Shown piece by piece: positions 17,374 through 25,464 of a stretch of DNA of 64,000 nt. Position 1 is the first letter of the stretch, and every line of letters starts with the position of its first letter. A program made the position numbers and the translations under genes. The stretch comes from an uncultured Agathobacter sp. Its GTDB lineage: Bacteria > Bacillota > Clostridia > Lachnospirales > Lachnospiraceae. The notes beneath the pieces were generated by a model. It was not told the DNA's origin. It saw nothing but the letters and a program-made list of their open reading frames with translations, and made no database searches. The stretch is from positions 1 to 64,000 of the forward strand of contig CAMDYX010000005.1 in assembly GCA_945910395.1 (NCBI GenBank), written 5' to 3'.

Positions 17374-18210
17374 ATGTCAGGAACCTTATATTTGTGTGCA
17401 ACGCCCATTGGAAACCTGGAGGATATCACCTACCGTGTGCTTCGCACCTTAAAGGAGGTAGACCTTATCGCGGCAGAGGATACGAGAAATTCCATCAAGC
17501 TTTTGAATCATTTTGACATCCACACGCCAATGACCAGCTACCATGAGTTTAATAAAATAGAAAAAGCCTATCAGCTTGTAGCAAAGCTAAAAGAGGGACA
17601 GAATATTGCCCTGATCACAGACGCCGGAACTCCCGGAATCTCAGATCCGGGAGAAGACATCGTCCGCATCTGCTACGAGGAGGGAGTGCCGGTGACCTCA
17701 CTTCCGGGTGCCGCTGCATGCATTACCGCCCTTACCATGTCAGGCCGGCCCACCAGAAGGTTTGCCTTTGAAGCCTTTTTGCCGAGGGAGAAAAAGGAGC
17801 GGGCAGCAGTATTAGAAGAATTAAAAGGCGAAACCCGCACCATGATTATCTATGAGGCACCCCATCATCTGATAAAAACCATAACGGAGTTATACGAGGT
17901 CTTAGGAGACCGGCAGCTTACGGTATGCCGTGAGCTTACAAAAAAGCATGAGGAAAAGCTGCAGACTACCTTTTCCTCCTTCTTAGCCTTTTGTGAAACA
18001 AACGAGCCCCGGGGGGAATATGTGCTCATCATCTGCGGAAAGAGCCGTGATGAGATTACAAAGGAAAAACAATCCTCCTGGGAAGCCATGACCATCGAAG
18101 AGCATATGGAACATTACGAATCCCAGGGGATAGATCACAAGGAGGCCATGAAGCTTGTGGCAAAGGACCGGGGTGTAAGCAAGCGGGATATTTACCAGGC
18201 CCTGCTGTAG
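17374..18210 (+). CDS. rsmI: 16S rRNA (cytidine1402-2'-O)-methyltransferase
   Basis: The 278-residue RsmI methylates the ribose of C1402 in 16S rRNA. It belongs to the tetrapyrrole methylase fold: it begins SGTLYLCATPIGNLEDITYR and carries AAEDTRNS, LITDAGTPGISDPG and the GAAACITALTMSG stretch. The C-terminal region KDRGVSKRDIYQALL is typical. It ends the housekeeping run on the plus strand; the next gene is convergent and begins 17 bases beyond. Confidence 0.95.
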   Translation: MSGTLYLCATPIGNLEDITYRVLRTLKEVDLIAAEDTRNSIKLLNHFDIHTPMTSYHEFNKIEKAYQLVAKLKEGQNIALITDAGTPGISDPGEDIVRICYEEGVPVTSLPGAAACITALTMSGRPTRRFAFEAFLPREKKERAAVLEELKGETRTMIIYEAPHHLIKTITELYEVLGDRQLTVCRELTKKHEEKLQTTFSSFLAFCETNEPRGEYVLIICGKSRDEITKEKQSSWEAMTIEEHMEHYESQGIDHKEAMKLVAKDRGVSKRDIYQALL

Positions 18211-18226
18211 GAAACCTAGCTTCGGA

Positions 18227-19966
18227 TTACTTTGCGAAGAGGGAATAGTATTCTTTCAAATGATCCCGTAATACCGAAAATGGTGCAGGACCCATGCGAA
18301 GGATCGCTTCATGGAATGCAGAAAGGGAAAAATCTTCTCCGTAAGTTGCCATCAGGTCATCCTTTAAGCCTTCAAATTCCAGATAACCAACATAATATTT
18401 TAAATAATTGCCCGGCTCAGATAAGATGAGCTGGGTAATTTCATTTATGACATTTTCGTCTGTAATGCCATACTCTGCCCAGAACTTTTGCATATCTTCC
18501 GTTTTCCAGCCATAGTAATGAATGCCGATATCTGAGGTGGCATACAAGCTTAAGGTTGTGGTCTGATTCAGACGAAGCGCCAAAGCAACATTTTCATCCA
18601 GACCGGCATAGTCATATGCCATCATTTCCACATAGGTCGCCCATCCTTCCGTATATCCCGGAAAATCCAGACAAAAACGCATAGGAGATAACCCATAATC
18701 ATAGGACATGGTGGTCTGGTATAAATGGCCCGGAAAGCCTTCATGGGCCAGGGTCGTAAAGTAAGAAATGCTGGGATAGGTCTTTGCGGTATTCACAAAG
18801 ATTCGGTTTTCCATATAGTTATCATAAGGAGCCGTGATATAAAATGCAGGAGCAAGGTAGGGCTGCAGGCACTCCTCCACAAAGGAAAGAGAATAGTCTG
18901 TGGTGACCGGCTCCGGAAAGTCTGCCTGCATGGAAGCAAGTAAGGTGGAAATCATGGAATCCTCATCGATATCTTCCCAATTTTTATCCGACAAACGCTC
19001 CAAAAGTGTAGAATCGGATTCGAAAAGGGAACGGTATTCTAAGAGATCTTCCTCTCTTGCTGCGGCGATGGCATCAAACAATTCCTCCATCGTCCTATCA
19101 CTTCCTGTGTAAGCGGTGGAAAGAAGTGCATAGTATTCGGCGCCTTTTTCAAAATTGCAGAGCCCGTAGTCATTTCTACCGCATCCAAGCATTGAAGTAA
19201 GCCGGTGGATCATATTCTCATAGGCGGGAAAGACATGATCCCAGAGAGCTTCGCTGTTGCATTTTACATAGGAAGCGATTTCGTCATCCGTCAAACCCTC
19301 CACCTGCTCCAACCGATCGGAGAAGGTAGAGAAAAGGAAATTTTTCTCCCGGTTTTCCAGAAAGCTCTCACAGCTTTCGATGACCTGCACGCAATTCTCA
19401 TCGGACATAAAAAGTCCAGCCTGGATCTTTTCCTCTTCAAAGGATAGGATCTGTTCCAAATAGCAATCCACATTACCCAGCAAGGTCAGATAGTTTTCCA
19501 CATCCTCCTTATCATAGAAGGTATATTCTGCTAAAAGGATGGGAAGCTGGGCCTGAATACCGTTATTGGGAGAGAGCGGCTCCGCGTAAAGCTCATATTT
19601 GTATAGATTATCCTGGAGATTTAAATAGAAGGATAAGGTGTCATAATCCAGACGGTCCTCGGAAGAAAGGGATTTTGCCCGGATGGAGGAAAGGTCCTTT
19701 ATAAAGGCTTCCAACTGAGAATGATCCTCTTTTCGGGCTTTCCTTGAGAGATCTCCGAAGGAAGCTTCACAGCATATCCCATATTTGCCAGGGTTTGAAA
19801 GACAATAGTGCAGGGTAAGGGCATTATCCGACATTTCTTCTACAAAATAGTCCTTGGAGAGGGACTCAAATCGGGAATCGGCAGATGTCTTTCCACGGCT
19901 GCAAAGAGGAAGAACTAAAATGAAAATGAAAACAGAAACGACGAGAGATTTAAGGCGAAATTTCAT
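18227..19966 (-). CDS. Exported DUF885 family protein (putative metallopeptidase)
   Basis: The product has about 579 residues. A signal peptide or N-anchor (KFRLKSLVVSVFIFILVLPLCSRG) is followed by a long helical protein of the DUF885 family. The likely metal site is HEGFPGH in TLAHEGFPGHLYQTTMSY, a gluzincin-type HExxGH variant, with downstream acidic residues in GYTEGWATYVEMM. Members are predicted zinc peptidases. The open frame extends 31 codons further upstream, but the ATG at 19966 starts directly at the basic/hydrophobic leader. Its promoter faces spmA. The substrate is unknown. Confidence 0.82.
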   Translation of the reverse strand: MKFRLKSLVVSVFIFILVLPLCSRGKTSADSRFESLSKDYFVEEMSDNALTLHYCLSNPGKYGICCEASFGDLSRKARKEDHSQLEAFIKDLSSIRAKSLSSEDRLDYDTLSFYLNLQDNLYKYELYAEPLSPNNGIQAQLPILLAEYTFYDKEDVENYLTLLGNVDCYLEQILSFEEEKIQAGLFMSDENCVQVIESCESFLENREKNFLFSTFSDRLEQVEGLTDDEIASYVKCNSEALWDHVFPAYENMIHRLTSMLGCGRNDYGLCNFEKGAEYYALLSTAYTGSDRTMEELFDAIAAAREEDLLEYRSLFESDSTLLERLSDKNWEDIDEDSMISTLLASMQADFPEPVTTDYSLSFVEECLQPYLAPAFYITAPYDNYMENRIFVNTAKTYPSISYFTTLAHEGFPGHLYQTTMSYDYGLSPMRFCLDFPGYTEGWATYVEMMAYDYAGLDENVALALRLNQTTTLSLYATSDIGIHYYGWKTEDMQKFWAEYGITDENVINEITQLILSEPGNYLKYYVGYLEFEGLKDDLMATYGEDFSLSAFHEAILRMGPAPFSVLRDHLKEYYSLFAK

Positions 19967-20089
19967 AATTAATAACCTAATAGAAGTATCTGTATATATT
20001 ATGAGGGTGTTTTTGGGATTATGATTGAAACAAAAGAAAGGGGACGAGGCAACGGGCATATCATAAGAAAAAAGCCAAAGAGGCAGGAT

Positions 20090-20704
20090 ATGAATTATCT
20101 ATGGGGATTAATGATACTGATCGGCGTGATTTATGGCGCCTTTACCGGAAATCTGGCCGCGGTGACGGAGGCAGCGCTTTCTTCTGCAAAAGAGGCAGTA
20201 ACCCTTTGTATTACCATGACAGGAGTCATGGCATTCTGGGTGGGGATTATGCAGATCGCAGAACAGGCAAGCATTTTGGACTGTGCGGCAAAGGCATTAA
20301 GTCCGATACTGCGATTCCTTTTTCCAAGAATACCAAAAGGGCATAGGGCTTATAAGTACATAGCGACCAACATGGTTGCAAACATATTTGGGTTGGGCTG
20401 GGCCGCAACTCCAGCAGGACTTTCTGCAATGAAGGAGCTAGATGAACTGGCAATCGAAAATAAAAACCAGCCATCCAAAAAAGCAAGCCGGGAAATGTGT
20501 ACGTTTTTAATTATCAACATCTCCTCGCTGCAGATCATACCGGTAAATATCATCGCTTATCGAAGCCAGTACGGATCGGTGAATCCATCCTACATCGTCG
20601 GGCCCGCCCTGATGGCCACGGCAATCAGTACGCTGGCCGGAGTTGCCTTCTGTAAAGCCGCAGAAGGGATTGATGTGATCAAGGAAAGGAGAAGAAAACC
20701 ATGA
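20090..20704 (+). CDS. spmA: Spore maturation protein A
   Basis: This 204-residue membrane protein of the nucleoside-recognition (Gate) family matches SpmA in length (about 196 in Bacillus) and has NYLWGLMILIGVIYGAFTG, KYIATNMVANIFGLGWAATPAGL and FLIINISSLQIIPVN. SpmA and SpmB are needed for spore core dehydration. The frame is open from 20021, but GAGGCAGG just before the ATG at 20090 and the family N-terminus favour this start. It overlaps spmB by 4 bases (ATGA). Confidence 0.92.
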   Translation: MNYLWGLMILIGVIYGAFTGNLAAVTEAALSSAKEAVTLCITMTGVMAFWVGIMQIAEQASILDCAAKALSPILRFLFPRIPKGHRAYKYIATNMVANIFGLGWAATPAGLSAMKELDELAIENKNQPSKKASREMCTFLIINISSLQIIPVNIIAYRSQYGSVNPSYIVGPALMATAISTLAGVAFCKAAEGIDVIKERRRKP

Positions 20705-21225
20705 AGTTCATTCTTTTCCTTTCAGAAGCAATTGTACCATTGCTTCTATTCTATATTGTAGGAACGGCGCTGGTACAAAAGAAAAATGTATATGAGGATT
20801 TTCTTGTGGGGGCAAAGAAGGGTGTAAAAACCGTTGTGGAGATCATGCCGACCTTAATCGGTCTTCTGGTAGCGGTGGGAGTCCTTCGGGCCTCCGGTTT
20901 TTTAGATCTGGTAGGGAACCTGCTAAAAGAGGCGCTTTCAGGAACGAATTTCCCGGGAGAGCTGATACCCCTTAGTCTGGTCAAAATGTTTTCTTCCTCC
21001 GCAGCAACGGGACTACTTCTGGATATTTATAAGCAGCATGGGACGGATTCCTTTCTGGGGTTTGCTTCCTCTCTGCTGCTTAGTAGTACAGAGACGATTT
21101 TTTACACGATGTCTATTTACTTTATGTCGGTCAAGGTTAAAAAAACCGGATATACATTTGCCGGAGCACTTTTTGCATCGCTAGCGGGACTGTTTGCCAG
21201 TGTCTGGATTGCAGGAAAAATATAA
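20701..21225 (+). CDS. spmB: Spore maturation protein B
   Basis: This 174-residue membrane protein (Bacillus SpmB has 178) carries the family segments FLVGAKKGVKTVVEIMPTLIGL, PLSLVKMFSSSAATGLLLD and SLLLSSTETIFYTMSIYF. It is translated from an ATG overlapping the spmA stop, so the pair is coupled. Together they indicate that the host can sporulate or recently could. Confidence 0.92.
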   Translation: MKFILFLSEAIVPLLLFYIVGTALVQKKNVYEDFLVGAKKGVKTVVEIMPTLIGLLVAVGVLRASGFLDLVGNLLKEALSGTNFPGELIPLSLVKMFSSSAATGLLLDIYKQHGTDSFLGFASSLLLSSTETIFYTMSIYFMSVKVKKTGYTFAGALFASLAGLFASVWIAGKI

Positions 21226-21290
21226 GTAAAATCCATGGATAAGTCTTTTCCTTGAGAGAAAATACAGGTATAATGCAAGAAAAGGTAACT

Positions 21291-21465
21291 CACATTTTAC
21301 AATTGTGTTTGAAAGAAGTTTGCATATTTGAATCAGAACCCACTTTCGTTTGTAAAAAGCGTAGCGGTACTAAATTCGCAAGGAATTGCTCATTAAGTAC
21401 CGACGCTTTTTAAACGTTCTGATATAAATAGCAAACTTCATTCTCGACACAATCTCTGAAATGGG
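21291..21465 (-). repeat. Palindromic repeat A, copy 4 (reverse orientation)
   Basis: This full-length copy lies in reverse orientation. The arms AAGTTTGCATATTTGAATC and TAGCAAACTTCATT are inverted complements and carry compensating changes (AAGTTTG with CAAACTT, where other copies have AATTTTG or AATTTGC), so pairing is kept. The right end is CAATCTCTGAAATGGG. It ends 24 bases before the sirtuin start codon, next to its ribosome site. Confidence 0.9.
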
Positions 21466-21488
21466 ATATATAAAAAGGAGATGGCATT

Positions 21489-22226
21489 TTGGAAGAGAAG
21501 AACTTAAGCGCAATAGAGACTTTTTTACAAATGGTAAAGGAATCCGACAATATTGTCTTTTTTGGCGGGGCAGGGGTATCCACGGAAAGCGGAATCCCGG
21601 ACTTTCGCAGCGTAGACGGATTGTACAACCAAAAGTATGATTATCCGCCGGAGACCATATTGAGCCATACCTTTTACCGGAGAAATCCTAAGGAGTTTTA
21701 CCGCTTTTACCGGGATAAAATGCTTTGTCTGGATGCGCAGCCGAATATCACACATAGTAAGCTGGCGGAGCTGGAAAAAGCGGGAAAGCTGAAGGCTGTG
21801 GTAACACAGAATATCGATGGTCTCCATCAGAAGGCAGGAAGCAAGCATGTGATGGAGCTCCATGGCAGCGTGCTCCGCAATTACTGTGAGCGCTGCGGCG
21901 AATTTATGTCTGCTGAAGAAATCCTGCACTCCGAGGGAGTTCCAAAATGCCCCCGCTGTGGCGGTCCGGTAAAACCGGATGTTGTCCTCTACGAAGAGGG
22001 ACTGGATCAAAAGACCATAGAGGATGCCGTCTACTATATCAGCCATGCAGATATGCTGATTATCGGAGGAACCTCCCTTGCGGTATATCCGGCGGCAGGG
22101 CTCATCGATTATTACAGAGGAAATAAGCTTGTACTGATCAATAAATCTACTACGCCAATGGATAACAAAGCAGATCTGTTGATTCAGGCAGGACTGGGTG
22201 AAGTGTTTGGAAAGGTTGAGATATAA
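21489..22226 (+). CDS. NAD-dependent protein deacylase (sirtuin)
   Basis: The 245-residue Sir2 enzyme removes acyl groups from lysine using NAD. It has the NAD motif GAGVSTESGIPDFRS, the catalytic region TQNIDGLHQKAG with His in MELHGS, and a zinc ribbon (CERCGEF ... CPRCGG). GTSLAVYPAAGL completes the NAD pocket. It starts at a TTG codon placed 8 bases after AAGGAG. Palindromic repeat copy 4 lies in its leader. DUF951 follows by two bases. Confidence 0.93.
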   Translation: MEEKNLSAIETFLQMVKESDNIVFFGGAGVSTESGIPDFRSVDGLYNQKYDYPPETILSHTFYRRNPKEFYRFYRDKMLCLDAQPNITHSKLAELEKAGKLKAVVTQNIDGLHQKAGSKHVMELHGSVLRNYCERCGEFMSAEEILHSEGVPKCPRCGGPVKPDVVLYEEGLDQKTIEDAVYYISHADMLIIGGTSLAVYPAAGLIDYYRGNKLVLINKSTTPMDNKADLLIQAGLGEVFGKVEI

Positions 22227-22228
22227 GA

Positions 22229-22423
22229 ATGGATAAATATGCAGTAGGAGATATCGTAAAATTAAAGAAGCCCCATCCATGTGGCAGCAGTGAGTGGGAA
22301 ATCCTTCGTGTTGGAGCGGACTTCCGGTTAAAATGCATGGGATGCGGGCATCAGGTCATGGTAAAAAGAACCCTTGTGGAAAAAAATGATCGTGGACTTA
22401 CAAAGAAAGAAGCGCTCTCGTAG
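22229..22423 (+). CDS. DUF951 family protein
   Basis: This 64-residue protein of the DUF951 family, common in Firmicutes, contains VGDIVKLKKPHPCGSSEWEI and the pair KCMGCGHQVMV, with three cysteines that may bind metal. Its function is unknown. It is co-transcribed with the sirtuin. Its stop codon lies inside the terminator hairpin. Confidence 0.9.
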   Translation: MDKYAVGDIVKLKKPHPCGSSEWEILRVGADFRLKCMGCGHQVMVKRTLVEKNDRGLTKKEALS

Positions 22424-22436
22424 CGCTTCTTTCTCT
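22405..22436 (+). terminator. Hairpin terminator overlapping the DUF951 stop
   Basis: The stem GAAAGAAGCGCT (22405-22416) pairs with AGCGCTTCTTTC (22422-22433) around a CTCGT loop. The TAG stop is in the stem-loop. The following T-run is weak. Confidence 0.6.
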
Positions 22437-22469
22437 GCTTTATACGTAATTCTTTACATAAACACGAAA

Positions 22470-22500
22470 ACTTGACGATTGTCAAGTAAAATGATAAAAT
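22470..22500 (+). promoter_or_regulatory. Promoter with palindromic operator for the HipA-like pair
   Basis: The -35 TTGACG (22472-22477) and -10 TAAAAT (22495-22500) are 17 bp apart. The perfect palindrome ACTTGAC-GATT-GTCAAGT (22470-22487) covers the -35. A related half-palindrome, GTCAAATTTTGAC, lies at 22653 inside the first gene. The placement is that of a repressor operator, probably for the HTH partner. Confidence 0.7.
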
Positions 22501-22518
22501 CTGAAAAGGAGGATGCGT

Positions 22519-23340
22519 ATGAAGCAAATCGAAAAAGAACTACAGGATCTCAGATATCTGGAATGGACAAAAACGCGCCATTCCTCCGGTACTGCCGGCT
22601 CCTTTCTAAAATCATTTGAAAATAGCCGGGGGAAGAGAATATATTACAAATTGTCAAATTTTGACTCGATTCAGGGAATAGTAGGGCACGAGTGTATCAA
22701 CGAGATTCTTGCTGACCGGTTACTTACGATTTTAAATATAGAGCATGTACCATATCGACTAATCCATGCAAAGATACAGATTCGCGGAATAGAATACGAG
22801 ACATATTTATGTGCATCAGAGGATTTTAAAAAGAAAGGTGAAAGTAAAATTGCGCTGGATGCATTTTATGATATGGAGGCAGAGATTGGAGAAAGACCTT
22901 TGGACTTCTGTATACGGATGGGATGGGGAGATTATATCTGGGAAATGTTAACAATTGACTATCTGATACAAAACCGCGATAGGCATGGTGCAAATATTGA
23001 AGTTCTGCGGAGCAAAAAGGAAAAAACCATTCGATTGGCACCTCTATTTGATCATGGTCTTTCCTTTGTATTTTCCTGCTATAATGATGCCATGCTTGAA
23101 GAAGCCAGGTCTATGAAAGAATCAAAAATCCAATGCTTTGTGGGAACAAGCTCTGCAAAAGAAAACTTAAATCTGATTCCAATGGATAAATTAAAAAAAT
23201 TGCCGGTATTTGATGAAAAGATAAGGCAAATTCTGTTTGACGGATTTGAAGGAATCGTAACAGAAAAGTGGATGGATATCGTGTGGAGCCAGCTGACATC
23301 GAGGGTAAAAATATATGAAGATATATGCAATAATAGATGA
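22519..23340 (+). CDS. HipA-like kinase, short form
   Basis: The product has about 273 residues. It contains a Ser/Gly-rich loop and Lys (HSSGTAGSFLKSFE...RIYYKLS), the catalytic HipA-type motif YLIQNRDRHGANIEVL (Asp and Asn as in DxHxxN), and a metal-binding Asp in LAPLFDHGLSF. HipA kinases phosphorylate translation targets such as tRNA synthetases and cause dormancy. The usual N-terminal subdomain is absent, as in the short HipT kinases of HipBST systems. AAGGAGG lies 6 bases before the ATG at 22519. It overlaps the next gene by 26 bases. The toxin role is inferred. Confidence 0.7.
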   Translation: MKQIEKELQDLRYLEWTKTRHSSGTAGSFLKSFENSRGKRIYYKLSNFDSIQGIVGHECINEILADRLLTILNIEHVPYRLIHAKIQIRGIEYETYLCASEDFKKKGESKIALDAFYDMEAEIGERPLDFCIRMGWGDYIWEMLTIDYLIQNRDRHGANIEVLRSKKEKTIRLAPLFDHGLSFVFSCYNDAMLEEARSMKESKIQCFVGTSSAKENLNLIPMDKLKKLPVFDEKIRQILFDGFEGIVTEKWMDIVWSQLTSRVKIYEDICNNR

Positions 23341-24118
23341 TGATGAAAAAAAAGAACTCGCGTATTTTATCTACTATGAAAAGATAAACGAGTGCTATAT
23401 TGAAATTCGTGACGATGTGGATGTATGGGACTTACCTTTCATTCTGGAGCATTTTGTAAGAAACGGAAAGAGAACGGTAGACCCCTATCATACGTTATTA
23501 TGGCTTCGACAGCGTGTAGTCCCATCGGACAGGCAGAATATCGGCATGATTTTAAAAGAATGCGGACTGGAAACCTATGATGAAATTGCACTCTTTCTAA
23601 TAGCGGATGGACGATGCGCACAAGACTCATGTTATATAAAAAGGATAAAAAACCAGCAGCTGCCGCCGGAAATCGTTACAAGAATGAGCCATCGACTGGT
23701 ATCTGCCACCGGATATGGGCAGACGGATTATCTGATTACGTTTGCTGATGGAACAGTAGCAACTATTGAATTAAGTAAATATTGTGAAGATTTTCCATGG
23801 ATTAAAAGAATGATGGAGTATGCATATAACATTTCAGAGGCCAAGGTTGCATGTGGCGGAAGCTGCATCAGCTGGTCGGACAAATGGAAAATGCCATACG
23901 ATTTTTTCTACGCGCATGCACAGAGACTGCCGTTTTCCGAAAAGGTTTTGCATCAGTTTGCCAATCAAAGCAGAATGACAACTCAAGAGGTTATGTCGCT
24001 TTTAAAATGTACCCGTCAAAATGTAAATGATCTGGTAAACCGTGGAAAGCTGGTGCCGATTGATACAGCAGGTAAAAACTATCAGTTTTATCGCAAAGAT
24101 GTGGAAGCATTATTATAG
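23315..24118 (+). CDS. Partner protein with DUF2442-like and HTH domains
   Basis: The 267-residue product has three parts. Residues 1-115 (MKIYAIIDDDEKKELAYFIY ... GRCAQDSCYIKRI) are of uncertain type and could correspond to a HipS/HipA-N1-like segment. Residues 125-205 resemble DUF2442 (DYLITFADGTVATIELSKY ... GGSCISWSDKWKMPYDFFYAH). Residues 215-267 form a MerR/excisionase-like HTH (MTTQEVMSLLKCTRQNVNDL). It overlaps the kinase gene by 26 bases, so the pair is coupled. A role as antitoxin and operon repressor is an inference from the HTH, the operator palindrome and the order. Confidence 0.6.
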   Translation: MKIYAIIDDDEKKELAYFIYYEKINECYIEIRDDVDVWDLPFILEHFVRNGKRTVDPYHTLLWLRQRVVPSDRQNIGMILKECGLETYDEIALFLIADGRCAQDSCYIKRIKNQQLPPEIVTRMSHRLVSATGYGQTDYLITFADGTVATIELSKYCEDFPWIKRMMEYAYNISEAKVACGGSCISWSDKWKMPYDFFYAHAQRLPFSEKVLHQFANQSRMTTQEVMSLLKCTRQNVNDLVNRGKLVPIDTAGKNYQFYRKDVEALL

Positions 24119-24154
24119 AAAGAATAAAAAAGTGGGAGAATCGGAAAAAAGTGC

Positions 24155-24183
24155 TTGAAAATGGTGGAAAACCATGTTATTAT
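24155..24183 (+). promoter_or_regulatory. Sigma-A promoter of rpsF-ssb-rpsR
   Basis: TTGAAA (24155-24160) and TATTAT (24178-24183) are 17 bp apart, giving a leader of about 65 nt. Confidence 0.8.
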
Positions 24184-24203
24184 CTATTCTCGTGGTATAT
24201 TAA

Positions 24204-24236
24204 ATTCCTTGCTCACGGAATGATCGTGGGCCAGAG
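24204..24236 (+). promoter_or_regulatory. Leader hairpin of rpsF, candidate S6:S18 binding site
   Basis: In the short leader GCTCACG (24211-24217) can pair with CGTGGGC (24225-24231). rpsF leaders in many bacteria contain a structure bound by the S6:S18 complex for feedback control. The position fits, but I cannot confirm the conserved bulge bases. Confidence 0.4.
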
Positions 24237-24256
24237 ACCAAAAGGAGGTAAATCGC

Positions 24257-24547
24257 ATGAACAAGTATGAATTAGCACTCGTTGTCAGTGCAAAGATCGA
24301 AGACGATGCGAGAACAGCAACCGTAGAGAAGGCAAAAGAGTATATTACTCGTGTCGGCGGTGTTGTAACTGAAGTTGAAGAGCAGGGTAAGAAGAAATTA
24401 GCATATGACATTCAGCATATGTCAGAAGGCTTCTACTACTTCATTCAGTTTGATGCAGAGTCCAATGTGCCAGCTCTTGTTGAGCAGGATGTTCGTATTA
24501 TGGACAATGTTCTTCGTTTCTTATGCGTGAGAAAAGACGAGGCATAA
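24257..24547 (+). CDS. rpsF: 30S ribosomal protein S6
   Basis: The 96-residue S6 of the small subunit platform has the family pattern NKYELALVVSAKIEDD ... YITRVGGVVTEVEEQGKKKLAYDIQHMSEGFYYFIQF, with length normal for Firmicutes. AAAGGAGG lies just upstream. It is the first gene of rpsF-ssb-rpsR. Confidence 0.97.
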   Translation: MNKYELALVVSAKIEDDARTATVEKAKEYITRVGGVVTEVEEQGKKKLAYDIQHMSEGFYYFIQFDAESNVPALVEQDVRIMDNVLRFLCVRKDEA

Positions 24548-24568
24548 GATTAGAACAAAGGAGATCGT

Positions 24569-25021
24569 ATGAATAAAGTACTACTGATGGGAAGATTGAC
24601 CAGAGACGCTGAAATCCGCTATTCTCAGGGGGACAATTCCATGGCAATCGCAAGATTTTCACTTGCGGTAGACCGTCGGGGCCGTAGAGATAGCAATAGC
24701 AGCGAAGAGCAGACAGCAGATTTTATTAACTGTGTTGCTTTCGGAAAAACAGCAGATTTTCTGGAGAGATTTGGCCGTAAGGGAACAAAATTTGTAGTAG
24801 AGGGACGCATCCAGACCGGTAGCTATACCAATAAGGATGGACAGCGTGTTTATACAACAGATGTTGTAGTTGAGAATCTGGAATTTGCAGAGAGCAAAAA
24901 TGCAGCAGGCGGTAATGATGGTGGATTTACACCGGCAGAGAGACCGGCACCAAGCGGTGCAGCTGGAGACGGATTCATGAACATCCCAGACGGAATTGAT
25001 GAAGAATTACCATTTAACTAA
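24569..25021 (+). CDS. ssb: Single-stranded DNA-binding protein
   Basis: The 150-residue SSB has an OB fold in residues 1-105 ([20 protein letters not shown] ... [21 protein letters not shown] ... [10 protein letters not shown]), a Gly/Pro-rich linker, and the acidic tip [10 protein letters not shown] that recruits replication partners. It lies between rpsF and rpsR, the usual Firmicutes order. Confidence 0.97.
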   Translation: MNKVLLMGRLTRDAEIRYSQGDNSMAIARFSLAVDRRGRRDSNSSEEQTADFINCVAFGKTADFLERFGRKGTKFVVEGRIQTGSYTNKDGQRVYTTDVVVENLEFAESKNAAGGNDGGFTPAERPAPSGAAGDGFMNIPDGIDEELPFN

Positions 25022-25038
25022 ACAAGGAGGTAACTATC

Positions 25039-25299
25039 ATGGCTTTCAATAAGGCAGCTGGCGATGGCGCTTCTATGAAGAGAAGACCAATGCGTAGAAG
25101 AAAAAAGGTTTGTGTATTCTGTGGCAAAGATAATGTCATTGATTATAAGGATGTAAACAAGTTAAAGAGATATATCTCTGAGAGAGGAAAGATTCTTCCT
25201 CGTCGTATCACAGGAAACTGTGCAAAGCATCAGAGAGCTCTTACTGTAGCTATTAAGAGAGCACGTCACTTAGCATTAATGCCATACGTACAGGATTAA
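25039..25299 (+). CDS. rpsR: 30S ribosomal protein S18
   Basis: The 86-residue S18 has the basic N-terminus [19 protein letters not shown] and core [31 protein letters not shown]. The CxxC with a third Cys and His (NCAKHQ) suggests a zinc-binding (C+) form. It is the last gene of the operon and is followed by a strong terminator. Confidence 0.97.
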   Translation: MAFNKAAGDGASMKRRPMRRRKKVCVFCGKDNVIDYKDVNKLKRYISERGKILPRRITGNCAKHQRALTVAIKRARHLALMPYVQD

Positions 25300-25310
25300 T
25301 TCCAAAAAGT

Positions 25311-25346
25311 AACACCCTTCGGAGAAATTCGAAGGGTGTTTTTTTA
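25311..25346 (+). terminator. Rho-independent terminator of rpsF-ssb-rpsR
   Basis: AACACCCTTCG (25311-25321) pairs with CGAAGGGTGTT (25330-25340) around an 8-base loop, with a run of T to 25345. Confidence 0.93.
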
Positions 25347-25354
25347 TGAGAATT

Positions 25355-25446
25355 GAGCGCATAAAATGTGGGAATAATTAAAATACTCGCTCATAAAATG
25401 TGAAAAATACAATTGAAATGGCTCATTTTATGTGATAAGCTTCAAA
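25355..25446 (+). promoter_or_regulatory. Three CATAAAATG boxes upstream of the DUF4143 ATPase
   Basis: CATAAAATG lies at 25360 and 25392 in direct orientation, and its complement CATTTTATG at 25434. Extended matches are CTCATAAAATGTGA and CTCATTTTATGTGA. Spacings of 32 and 42 bp put the sites on about the same DNA face. They look like operator sites in the promoter region of the next gene; no clean -10 was found. Confidence 0.5.
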
Positions 25447-25464
25447 TAGAAGGAGGAATCCTAT

